31,905 nucleotides of DNA from Alkalibaculum bacchi (GTDB taxonomy: Bacteria > Bacillota > Clostridia > Eubacteriales > Alkalibacteraceae): contig NZ_CALNCS010000240.1 in NCBI RefSeq assembly GCF_937875145.1, positions 1 to 31,905 of the forward strand, read 5' to 3'. Made by a program: the position numbers and the translations under genes. Numbering within the stretch: position 1 is the first letter of the stretch; each line of letters opens with the position of its first letter. The notes below the pieces were generated by a model. That model was given only the letters and a program-made list of their open reading frames with translations. It was not told where the DNA came from and searched no databases. Positions 8,512 to 15,589 of this stretch are shown in pieces.

Positions 8512-8538
8512 TTTACATTTTATTCAATAAAATGTAAA
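8512..8538. promoter_or_regulatory. 13-bp perfect palindrome, probable operator
   Basis: TTTACATTTTATT (8512-8524) and its exact complement (8526-8538) flank a single C. The right arm covers the -35 position of the glnA promoter. The half-site order is TTACA...TGTAA, the reverse of the TnrA/GlnR layout TGTNA-N7-TNACA, so a GlnR-type assignment is not supported by sequence alone. Confidence 0.5.
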
Positions 8539-8561
8539 TAATCTTAGATATATGGTATAAT
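8533..8561 (+). promoter_or_regulatory. Probable glnA promoter (extended -10)
   Basis: TATAAT at 8556-8561 is preceded by TGG, an extended -10. The -35 position 17 bases upstream reads TGTAAA, a weak match that lies inside the palindrome. The predicted start is near 8568, giving a leader of about 67 bases with no clear hairpin pair. Confidence 0.55.
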
Positions 8562-8634
8562 TATATGTTATTAAATACCACTAGCTTTAATTACAAGCGA
8601 ATGTATGTGGCAATTAAAAGAAAGGGGTATCGTT

Positions 8635-9846
8635 ATGAAGTATTCAAAGGAAGAGGTAATACAGTATGTCAATGAGGATGATGTAAAGTTCATCCGATTG
8701 GCGTTCTGCGATGTTTTCGGAAAACAAAAAAATATTTCTATTATGCCACGGGAACTGGCCCGTGCTTTTGAATACGGAATTGCTTTCGACGCCTCGTCTG
8801 TCGAAGGCTATGGGGATGAAACCCATTCTGATCTTTTACTTAAGCCAGATAGTGAAACCTTGATGCTTCTGCCTTGGCGCCCTGAACACGGAAAGGTTGT
8901 CCGTATGTTCAGCAATGTCATCTATCCTTCTGGAAAGATTTCTGAATGTGATACGCGTAATCTTTTGAAGAAGGCTATCAAAGATGCAGCAGACGCTGGA
9001 ATTTCATTCTTCTTTGGTGCTGAACAGGAATTTTATCTCTTCAATTTAGACCAAAACGGCAAACCTACAGATGTTCCTTACGATGAAGCCGGATATATGG
9101 ATATTGCACCAGAGGATAAAGGTGAAAATATTCGCCGTGAAATTTGTCTGACACTTGAGCAAATGGGTATCCGTCCAGAAAGCTCCCATCACGAGGAAGG
9201 TCCTGGACAAAATGAAATTGATTTTCGTTATTCCGATCCCCTTACAGCAGCTGACAATGTTATGACATTTCAAACAGTTGTTAAGACCATAGCTCATCAA
9301 AACGGTCTCCACGCCGATTTTTCTCCTAAACCACTGAAGGATCAACCAGGAAACGGATTCCATATCAATATGTCCGTTAAATCCGTTGATGGTTCAGATA
9401 ATCTGCCCTTTGTAATTGCAGGAGTGTTGGATAAAGCAGTGGAGATGACTGCCTTTCTTAACCCAACGCCGGACTCTTATATGCGTTTTGGAAACAACAA
9501 AGCGCCCAAATACATCTCATGGTCAAACGAAAACAGAAGCCCGCTTGTCCGAATTCCAGCAGCGGTCGGCGAATATCGAAGAGCAGAATTGCGTTCTCCC
9601 GATCCTACTGCTAACCCCTATCTTGCTTTTACCTTGATAATTTATGTAGGGCTCTATGGTATCAAAAATCAGCTTAAATTGCCGAGGGCTTCCGATTTTA
9701 ATCTTTTCAAAGCAAGCGCTGAAACTTTTGATAAATTTCAGCAGTTACCAGACACTCTTGAGGCAGCGCGCACTCTTGCAGATCAAAGCGAATTTATCAA
9801 CGAGCATATACCCAAGGCTATTTTGGAAATTTACTGCAATAAATAA
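8635..9846 (+). CDS. glnA: Glutamine synthetase, short clostridial type
   Basis: ATP-dependent amidation of glutamate to glutamine. Starting at the ATG at 8635 (GAAAGGGG upstream), the protein is 403 residues, about 40 shorter than typical GSI. Active-site segments are present: GAEQEFYLF (E130, E132), EEGPGQNEIDF (186-197), GNGFHINMS (239-247), NRSPLVRIP (300-308) and ELRSPDPTANPYLAF (318-332). No adenylylation tyrosine motif of GSI-beta was seen. It is followed after 29 bases by an ANTAR-domain regulator, a pairing known in Clostridia. It diverges from the purine cluster, itself a consumer of glutamine. Base composition is richer in G+C than the sugar and histidine regions. Confidence 0.93.
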   Translation: MKYSKEEVIQYVNEDDVKFIRLAFCDVFGKQKNISIMPRELARAFEYGIAFDASSVEGYGDETHSDLLLKPDSETLMLLPWRPEHGKVVRMFSNVIYPSGKISECDTRNLLKKAIKDAADAGISFFFGAEQEFYLFNLDQNGKPTDVPYDEAGYMDIAPEDKGENIRREICLTLEQMGIRPESSHHEEGPGQNEIDFRYSDPLTAADNVMTFQTVVKTIAHQNGLHADFSPKPLKDQPGNGFHINMSVKSVDGSDNLPFVIAGVLDKAVEMTAFLNPTPDSYMRFGNNKAPKYISWSNENRSPLVRIPAAVGEYRRAELRSPDPTANPYLAFTLIIYVGLYGIKNQLKLPRASDFNLFKASAETFDKFQQLPDTLEAARTLADQSEFINEHIPKAILEIYCNK

Positions 9847-9875
9847 TCATACTTTATGAGGAAGGAGGGGAGCAT

Positions 9876-10460
9876 ATGAGTTTGAAAGAACAAGTTTACA
9901 GCGTACTTCTGGTGTCTTGTTCGGAAAGCTTCAACACTGCAATTGCTGGAATGTTCCCAACTTCACAGTATCAGCCGGTGCGCATTGCAACAAGCGTTAG
10001 CGAAGCCAAGAGATATATTGCTACCAGGGATTTTGATTTTGTAATTATCAACTCTCCTTTGCCTGATGAGTCTGGCACTCGCTTTGCTATTGACTGCTGT
10101 CGTTCTCAAACCACGGTCGTTCTCATACTTGTTAAAAATGATGTTCATTCCGAAGTTCATGACAAAGTTGCGGAGCATGGTGTGTTTACCTTACCTAAGC
10201 CAACCTCCCGTACGACAATGATTCAGGGATTGAACTGGATGTCCAGTGCCAGAGAAAGACTTAGAAAGCTTGAACAGAAAACACTTTCCATTGACAAACG
10301 TATGGAAGAAATCCGCATTATCAACCGTGCAAAATTTTTACTTATCAGCAAACTTAAAATGACTGAGCCAGATGCGCATCATTACTTAGAAAGAAGTGCT
10401 ATGAATAATTGTATTTCAAAAAAAGAGGCAGCTCAGAATATTATAAAAATGTATTCTTGA
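9876..10460 (+). CDS. ANTAR-domain response-regulator-like protein
   Basis: A 194-residue cytoplasmic protein: an N-terminal receiver fold (about 8-118), a coiled-coil linker (about 120-140) and a C-terminal ANTAR RNA-binding domain (about 138-192, INRAKFLLISKLKMTEPDAH and the helices after it). ANTAR proteins act as antiterminators on paired hexaloop hairpins. The receiver seems degenerate: the phospho-acceptor position is N59 (FVIINSPLP) and the N-terminal acidic pair is missing (VLLVSCSES), while the conserved lysine K108 (LPKP) remains. Phosphorylation-independent control is therefore likely. The ATG follows AAGGAGGGG. It is co-transcribed with glnA and ends three bases from the convergent PfkB gene. 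Its RNA target was not found. Confidence 0.85.
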   Translation: MSLKEQVYSVLLVSCSESFNTAIAGMFPTSQYQPVRIATSVSEAKRYIATRDFDFVIINSPLPDESGTRFAIDCCRSQTTVVLILVKNDVHSEVHDKVAEHGVFTLPKPTSRTTMIQGLNWMSSARERLRKLEQKTLSIDKRMEEIRIINRAKFLLISKLKMTEPDAHHYLERSAMNNCISKKEAAQNIIKMYS

Positions 10461-10463
10461 TTA

Positions 10464-11405
10464 TTATTTTTTTACTTTCATGTCAATAATCTTTATTTTA
10501 TGAACAAATTCTTCAATTTCATCCATAGTAGGAGCTTTTGTTCCTTCTTTGGATACAGCTAGTACAGAGGCTGAAACGCCATAAGCAAAGGATTCTTTCA
10601 TACTATATCCACTACTTAAATACCCAATCATTGCACCTAATAAGCTGTCACCTGCTCCTACTGTACTCTTTGCTTCTACCGTTGGTACTTTTGCCTGTAA
10701 AAACAGGTCCTTACCGATTAATAATGCTCCTTCGGAGCCCATAGAAAGGCAAATATATTCTACATTATTTGAGATTAATTCATTACAGTAATCAACTATT
10801 TCATCAAAATGATCAAAAGGTTTCTCTGATAAACTTTCAAGCTCTTCTACATTAGGTTTAATTAAAAAAACACTAGATTTTAGCGCCTCTTTAAGCAAAG
10901 GACCTTTAGAATCTAAAATAACCTTTGCTCCTACCTGAAGAGCTATTTCACAAAGCTGGTAGTAAATATTTTGTGGAATTCCCTTTGGTGCACTACCACT
11001 TAAAACGACAGTATCTCCATCTTTTACAATCTCCCTATATCCATCTATAAATCTGTTTAATTCTTCAAGGGAAATCTCATCGCCCTGTTCGTTAAGATCT
11101 GTAGTTTTGCCTGTTGAACTTTCTATCATTTTTGTATTCGTTCTTGTATTGGCTTTTACAGGTGTAAATTTGTATTGAATACCTGCATCCGATAAATGCT
11201 GTTCTAATATCTTTCCATCCATTCCACCAGTAAATCCTAAAGATATATATGAACATGAAAAACTGTTCAAAACCTTTGAGACATTGATCCCCTTACCTCC
11301 TGGATCAAGAATCGTTTTATCAATAATATTCACTTGACCATGATGATAATTTTTTAAATAAATTGTCTTATCTATTGCTGGATTTAGTGTTACTGTGATA
11401 ATCAA
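10464..11405 (-). CDS. PfkB-family hexose-phosphate kinase, 1-phosphofructokinase-like
   Basis: Ribokinase-superfamily sugar kinase. The N-terminus ITVTLNPAIDKT, the GGKGINVSKVL motif and the anion-hole/catalytic GAGDS (Asp at about 253) match 1-phosphofructokinase and tagatose-6-phosphate kinase, which cannot be separated by eye. I prefer the TTG at 11405 as start: AAAGGGG lies 8 bases upstream and the protein then begins at the family's usual first residue (313 aa). The ATG at 11423 (319 aa), overlapping the deoR stop as ATGA, is the alternative. It is co-transcribed with the DeoR repressor and divergent from the glycyl radical enzyme operon, suggesting a shared inducer, yet its place in that pathway is unclear. 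Confidence 0.88.
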   Translation of the reverse strand: MIITVTLNPAIDKTIYLKNYHHGQVNIIDKTILDPGGKGINVSKVLNSFSCSYISLGFTGGMDGKILEQHLSDAGIQYKFTPVKANTRTNTKMIESSTGKTTDLNEQGDEISLEELNRFIDGYREIVKDGDTVVLSGSAPKGIPQNIYYQLCEIALQVGAKVILDSKGPLLKEALKSSVFLIKPNVEELESLSEKPFDHFDEIVDYCNELISNNVEYICLSMGSEGALLIGKDLFLQAKVPTVEAKSTVGAGDSLLGAMIGYLSSGYSMKESFAYGVSASVLAVSKEGTKAPTMDEIEEFVHKIKIIDMKVKK

Positions 11406-11419
11406 TAGAGTAGCCCCTT

Positions 11420-12181
11420 TCATATAATATTGATCTTATACTTATTTAACTTTTTACTAATTACTTCAATAGGTTTACCTTCCGTTATGATTCCATCTAC
11501 ATGATCAATAGAATCAAATTTGTAGATACCATCATAATTGAATTTCTTATTTTCCATTACTAAATATACTTCTTTTGCACATTGGATAAAGGCACTTTTA
11601 GTATTCCCATCTTCTACATTAAATGTAGTAATGCTTTTCGCATCTAGATCTACTCCACAACTTCCAATAAATACTTTTTGTACATTATATTTTTTGATAG
11701 AATTAATGGTTTCACTTCCTACAAATCCACCAGCTTGTCTAAAATACATTCCACCAGGTGAAATGACTGTAGCTTTTGTACTCTTTGATAAAATATAAAG
11801 AATATCGATACTATTGGATAGGACTGTTATTTCTAAATCAGACTCTTTAATCATCTCTGCAAGGATAAGATTAATCGAGGATATATCTAATAAAATTGTT
11901 TCCCTCTCATTTAACATCTTAAGAGCTTTTGTGGCAATCCTTCTTTTATCAAGACTATCTGTTTGATTCCTTTCACCTACATCCTGAAATTTGGGGATTT
12001 TCTTTTTCAACATTCCACCGCCATATATACGCTCCATAACCCCTTGTTTTTCTAAGATTTTTAAATCTTTGCGAATAGCATCTTCTGATAATTCAAATCG
12101 CTTGCTTAAATCTTTTACTTTGACTTTTCCTTCTTCATGTAATAATTGGATAATCATATCTAATCTCTCTTGTGCAAACAT
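11420..12181 (-). CDS. DeoR-family transcriptional repressor
   Basis: 253 residues, normal for the family. The N-terminal winged helix has the DeoR signature: VKVKDLSKRFELSEDAIRKD at about 19-38, then KILEKQGV. The C-terminal sensor domain is an isomerase-like fold that binds phosphorylated sugars; GSCGVDLDAKSITTFN corresponds to the family's G-x-x-G-(I/V)-x-x-x-G-(L/I)-(T/S)-T segment. The ATG follows AGGAGAT. It is translationally coupled to the downstream PfkB kinase (ATGA overlap or an 11-base step, depending on the start). It probably represses itself and the divergent radical-enzyme operon, since inverted repeats overlap both promoters. The inducer is presumably a sugar or polyol phosphate. 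Confidence 0.92.
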   Translation of the reverse strand: MFAQERLDMIIQLLHEEGKVKVKDLSKRFELSEDAIRKDLKILEKQGVMERIYGGGMLKKKIPKFQDVGERNQTDSLDKRRIATKALKMLNERETILLDISSINLILAEMIKESDLEITVLSNSIDILYILSKSTKATVISPGGMYFRQAGGFVGSETINSIKKYNVQKVFIGSCGVDLDAKSITTFNVEDGNTKSAFIQCAKEVYLVMENKKFNYDGIYKFDSIDHVDGIITEGKPIEVISKKLNKYKINII

Positions 12182-12212
12182 AAAAATCTCCTATTTTCTT
12201 ATACTAAATATA

Positions 12213-12279
12213 ATTATAAACACTTTTCACGAAAAATCAATAATAAACTATTGAAAAGTAATAAAAAATAATATACAAT
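12213..12279. promoter_or_regulatory. Divergent promoters with nested inverted repeats
   Basis: Minus strand: TTGATT (12235-12240), 16 bases, TATAAT (12213-12218) for deoR. Plus strand: TTGAAA (12251-12256), 17 bases, TACAAT (12274-12279) for the radical enzyme gene. ACTTTTCA (12222-12229) and TGAAAAGT (12252-12259) form an 8-bp inverted repeat, one arm inside the deoR promoter and one over the opposing -35. TCAATA (12237-12242) and TATTGA (12249-12254) form a second. This layout suits repression of both directions by the DeoR protein. Confidence 0.6.
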
Positions 12280-12308
12280 AATAAAAAACAATACTTAGAG
12301 GTGATAGT

Positions 12309-14603
12309 ATGAATATTAGCAAACGAATTAAGATTTTAAAAGATAACTTACTCAATCCTACTAGAGAAATATCTTTAGAAAGAGCTACATTATATACAGA
12401 AAGTTATAAGCAAACTGCAGGTATGCCTAGTGTTCTAAGAAGAGCACATGCTACGAAATATATATTGGAAAATGTAGAAATTAAAATCGATTCTTATGAG
12501 CTTATTGTAGGCGATCGAACAATAAGACCAAGAAGTGGTATTGCATCCCCAGAAATGTCACCTTATTGGATTTTAGAAGAGATCGATACTATGTATTCTC
12601 GCCCTCAAGACAAATTTATATTTAATGAAGAAGATAAAGTAAAATTCAAAGAGGAATTGTTCCCTTATTGGGATGGTAAATCTCTAAAGAACTATGTAGA
12701 TGAAAAAATGTCTGACGACGTGAAAACCTCAATTAAAGATGGCATTGTAAAAATCAATCAAACGGACAAAGGTCAAGGACATATTATTCCAAACTTCAGT
12801 AAAGTTTTATACAATGGTATAGATGCTATAATTGATGAAGCAAAAAGCTCATTAAATAAGGATCAGAGCAATGATTTTCTTAAGGCAGCAGTAATAACAT
12901 TAGAGGCGTTGCAATCATATATTATTCGCTATGCAAATCTTGCAGAAGAATTATATGTGAATGAAAAAGATGAAATGCGTAAAAGTGAATTAGCAACGAT
13001 TCGTGATATTTGCCAAAAAGTTGCTCACGAAAAACCCCATTCATTTTATGAGGCTCTTCAATTGTTCTGGCTTGTAAATCTAGCCCTACAATTTGAATCC
13101 AATGCGAGCTCTATTTCATCTGGTCGATTTGATCAATATATGATTTCTTTTTACCGACAATCTTTAGCCGATGGAGTAGATGAAGCATTTTGTAGAGAGC
13201 TCTTGAGATGTCTATGGTTAAAGATGAACGATGTGGTTTTACTTCGTAGCGAAGATAGTGCAAAATACTTTGCTGGTTTCCCAACAGGATATACGATTAT
13301 TTTAGGTGGTGTAGATGCTAATGGACGAGATGCTACCAATGAATTAAGTTATATCGTATTAGAAACTTTTGGAGATATCCGTTTACCTCAGCCAAATTTA
13401 GGTGTACGAATTCATGAAAAATCACCTGCCGAATTTATGATGAAGTCAGCAGAAACCATCCGATTAGGTACAGGTATACCACAAATTTTTAATGACGAAG
13501 TTATTATACCTGGATACCTTAACAGAGGTGTTTCTTTAGAAGATGCTAGAGATTATGCTGTAGTAGGATGTGTTGAGCTTTCTTTACCAGGAAAAACGTA
13601 TGGTTTACACGATATCGCTTTATTTAACCTACTTAAAGTACTTGAAGTAACTCTAGATAGACATATAGATACAATTGATTCTTTTGATCAACTAATAGAA
13701 GAAATTAAAAAGACTATTAGAGAATATGTTGTGTACATGGTTGAAGGATCCAATATATGTGACGAAGCACATGGTGAATTAGCACCTACACCACTATTAT
13801 CTTGTTTTATTGATGATTGCATAATGAACGGCAGTGATGTATCTACTGGAGGAGCTGTTTATAATTTTTCAGGTGTTCAAGGTATCGGCATCGGTAATTT
13901 AAGCGACTCTTTATATGTCATAAAAAAAGCAGTCTTTGAAGATCGATCTATAAGCTTAAAAGAGCTTCAATCTATTTTAAAAGAAGATTATGAAGATAAT
14001 GAAATTTTAAGGCAAAGATTTATCAATAAATACGATAAATATGGAAATGATATAGATGAAGTAGATTATCTTGGTAGCGATATTCTTTCATTCTACTGTA
14101 TGGAAGTTGAAAAATATGACAATGTTCGGGGAGGTATATTTCAACCAGGCTCCTACACCGTATCTGCCCATATCCCCCTTGGAGAATCCGTTGGGGCAAC
14201 TCCGGATGGAAGACATTCAAAAGAACAATTAGCTGATGGTGGTTTGTCACCTATGGTAGGTCGAGATAAAAATGGTCCTACTTCTGTATTAAAAAGTGTA
14301 AGCAAATTAGACAATTATCTTACCACTAATGGTAGTTTGTTAAATGTAAAGTTTAGTCCTTCCGTATTAGAGGGAGAAGCTGGATTACGTAAATTTGTCA
14401 ACTATTTAAAAGCTTTTATGAGATTAAAAATACAGCATATTCAGTTCAATATCGTATCTGCTGACACTTTACGTGAAGCACAAAAAAATCCTCACGATTA
14501 CAAAGATTTAGTTATACGAGTAGCTGGTTACAGTGCTATATTTGTAGAACTCAATGAGGCAATACAGAATGATATTATCAGTCGTACAGAACACGGTATA
14601 TAA
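12309..14603 (+). CDS. pflD: PflD-like glycyl radical enzyme, putative anhydrohexitol-6-phosphate lyase
   Basis: A 764-residue glycyl radical enzyme; E. coli PflD is 765. The thiyl-radical cysteine and catalytic base sit in VVGCVELSLPGKTYG (C421, E423), the C-x-E pattern of C-O lyases/dehydratases rather than the Cys-Cys of pyruvate formate-lyase. The glycyl radical site is RVAGYSAIFVEL (G740). By memory, long blocks match PflD, such as INQTDKGQGHII, LGTGIPQIFNDEV and RGVSLEDARDY. E. coli PflD and YbiW are reported to open 1,5-anhydromannitol- and 1,5-anhydroglucitol-6-phosphate to 1-deoxyfructose-6-phosphate; the nearby PTS fits a phosphorylated substrate. GAGGTGA precedes the ATG. The activase follows directly. 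The exact substrate is inferred. Confidence 0.9.
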   Translation: MNISKRIKILKDNLLNPTREISLERATLYTESYKQTAGMPSVLRRAHATKYILENVEIKIDSYELIVGDRTIRPRSGIASPEMSPYWILEEIDTMYSRPQDKFIFNEEDKVKFKEELFPYWDGKSLKNYVDEKMSDDVKTSIKDGIVKINQTDKGQGHIIPNFSKVLYNGIDAIIDEAKSSLNKDQSNDFLKAAVITLEALQSYIIRYANLAEELYVNEKDEMRKSELATIRDICQKVAHEKPHSFYEALQLFWLVNLALQFESNASSISSGRFDQYMISFYRQSLADGVDEAFCRELLRCLWLKMNDVVLLRSEDSAKYFAGFPTGYTIILGGVDANGRDATNELSYIVLETFGDIRLPQPNLGVRIHEKSPAEFMMKSAETIRLGTGIPQIFNDEVIIPGYLNRGVSLEDARDYAVVGCVELSLPGKTYGLHDIALFNLLKVLEVTLDRHIDTIDSFDQLIEEIKKTIREYVVYMVEGSNICDEAHGELAPTPLLSCFIDDCIMNGSDVSTGGAVYNFSGVQGIGIGNLSDSLYVIKKAVFEDRSISLKELQSILKEDYEDNEILRQRFINKYDKYGNDIDEVDYLGSDILSFYCMEVEKYDNVRGGIFQPGSYTVSAHIPLGESVGATPDGRHSKEQLADGGLSPMVGRDKNGPTSVLKSVSKLDNYLTTNGSLLNVKFSPSVLEGEAGLRKFVNYLKAFMRLKIQHIQFNIVSADTLREAQKNPHDYKDLVIRVAGYSAIFVELNEAIQNDIISRTEHGI

Positions 14604-14609
14604 GGGGTG

Positions 14610-15452
14610 ATGATTATTAAGGCTTTAATATTTAATATACAGCGGTATAGTATTCATGATGGAGAAGGAATCCGTACTATTATCTTTTTTAAAGGCTGCC
14701 CTCTTCGCTGCCCATGGTGCGCTAATCCTGAATCACAAAGTGCCCAAAAAGAAATTATACGTAAAGAATCTTTGTGTATTTCATGTGTTAGTAAAAATGC
14801 AGCTAGTTGCAAGGAGACGCCAGAGTTTTGTCCAACCAATGCTTTAGAATGGGTTGGACAAGAGATGACCATAGATGAGGTAGTAGAGGAAGTAAAAAAA
14901 GATATGGTATTCTATGATACAAGTGGTGGTGGCGTAACTCTTTCAGGAGGAGAAGTTTTGCTTCAAGGAGAGTTTGCATTAGAGTTGTTAAAAAAATTAA
15001 AGTCACTTGGTATTCATACAGCCATAGAAACTAGCGGTCATGGTAGCTGGAAAATATTAGACCAACTTAGCGATTTTCTTGATGAAATTCTCTTTGATCT
15101 TAAAATTATGGATGATAAAGATTTTAAAGATATTATTAAGGGAGACGGTAGTTTAGTAAAGAGTAATTTTTCTAAACTAGCAGCTAAAGGAGCTAATGTT
15201 ATTCCCAGAGTGCCTTTAATTCCTACCTTTACTGCAAAAGAAGACAATCTCCTCCAGATTATTGATTTCTTAAAGGAGTGCGAAATAAATTATGTTCACC
15301 TATTGCCCTTTCACCAATATGGAAGTTCTAAATACAAGGGCACTGGAAGAGAATACAGCCTAGAAAATTTAAGATTATTATCTCAACAAGAAATTAATCA
15401 TGCAAAAGACCTATTTGTAACCAATGGATTTAAAGTTCAAATTGGGGGATAA
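14610..15452 (+). CDS. pflC: Glycyl radical enzyme activase (radical SAM)
   Basis: Installs the glycyl radical on the upstream enzyme using S-adenosylmethionine and a [4Fe-4S] cluster. The radical SAM motif C-x3-C-x2-C is at C30, C34 and C37 (GCPLRCPWC). A ferredoxin-like insert supplies C56, C59, C67 and C74, enough for one extra [4Fe-4S] cluster, whereas many dehydratase activases have two. GGVTLSGGEVLLQ is the SAM-binding GGE region. Length is 280 residues. ATG 14610 or GTG 14607 are both possible; AAGGGG is unusually close (2 bases) to the ATG. It starts six bases after the radical enzyme's stop, so the two are coupled. A hairpin terminator follows. Confidence 0.93.
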   Translation: MIIKALIFNIQRYSIHDGEGIRTIIFFKGCPLRCPWCANPESQSAQKEIIRKESLCISCVSKNAASCKETPEFCPTNALEWVGQEMTIDEVVEEVKKDMVFYDTSGGGVTLSGGEVLLQGEFALELLKKLKSLGIHTAIETSGHGSWKILDQLSDFLDEILFDLKIMDDKDFKDIIKGDGSLVKSNFSKLAAKGANVIPRVPLIPTFTAKEDNLLQIIDFLKECEINYVHLLPFHQYGSSKYKGTGREYSLENLRLLSQQEINHAKDLFVTNGFKVQIGG

Positions 15453-15494
15453 ATAAAGTTTTGCCACATTAATGTTGCACCCTTTTATACACCC

Positions 15495-15520
15495 AAAAGC
15501 CTTGATAAATCAAGGCTTTT
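15495..15520 (+). terminator. Hairpin terminator after the activase gene
   Basis: AAAAGCCTTGAT (15495-15506) is followed, after two bases, by its exact complement (15509-15520), a stem with a very short loop ending in TTTTG. It could end or reduce transcription between the radical-enzyme pair and the regulator-PTS genes. Confidence 0.65.
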
Positions 15521-15534
15521 GTAGTATCCTTTCA

Positions 15535-15551
15535 TTGTATAAATGATACAA
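15535..15551. promoter_or_regulatory. Inverted repeat upstream of the MtlR-type regulator
   Basis: TTGTAT (15535-15540) and ATACAA (15546-15551) flank AAATG. Further TTGTAT/ACAAT-like motifs follow to 15572. It lies between the terminator and the regulator gene, where an activator or repressor site would be expected. No confident -35/-10 pair was found. Confidence 0.35.
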
Positions 15552-15589
15552 CAAATACAATGATTGTTGCATAAATCTATAAAGTATTA

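Noticed and set aside
8122..8634. Guanine or PRPP riboswitch ahead of purC
   Set aside because: The leader has a terminator-like hairpin, but no recognisable aptamer core was seen, and the predicted start lies too close to the hairpin to hold one.
8421..8634. ANTAR dual-hexaloop antiterminator in front of glnA
   Set aside because: Short foldbacks such as GCTT/AAGC have the wrong loop size and no second matching hairpin or terminator follows.
12309..14603. Pyruvate formate-lyase
   Set aside because: The active-site motif is GCVE with a single cysteine, not the adjacent Cys-Cys of true PFL, and the sequence follows PflD.
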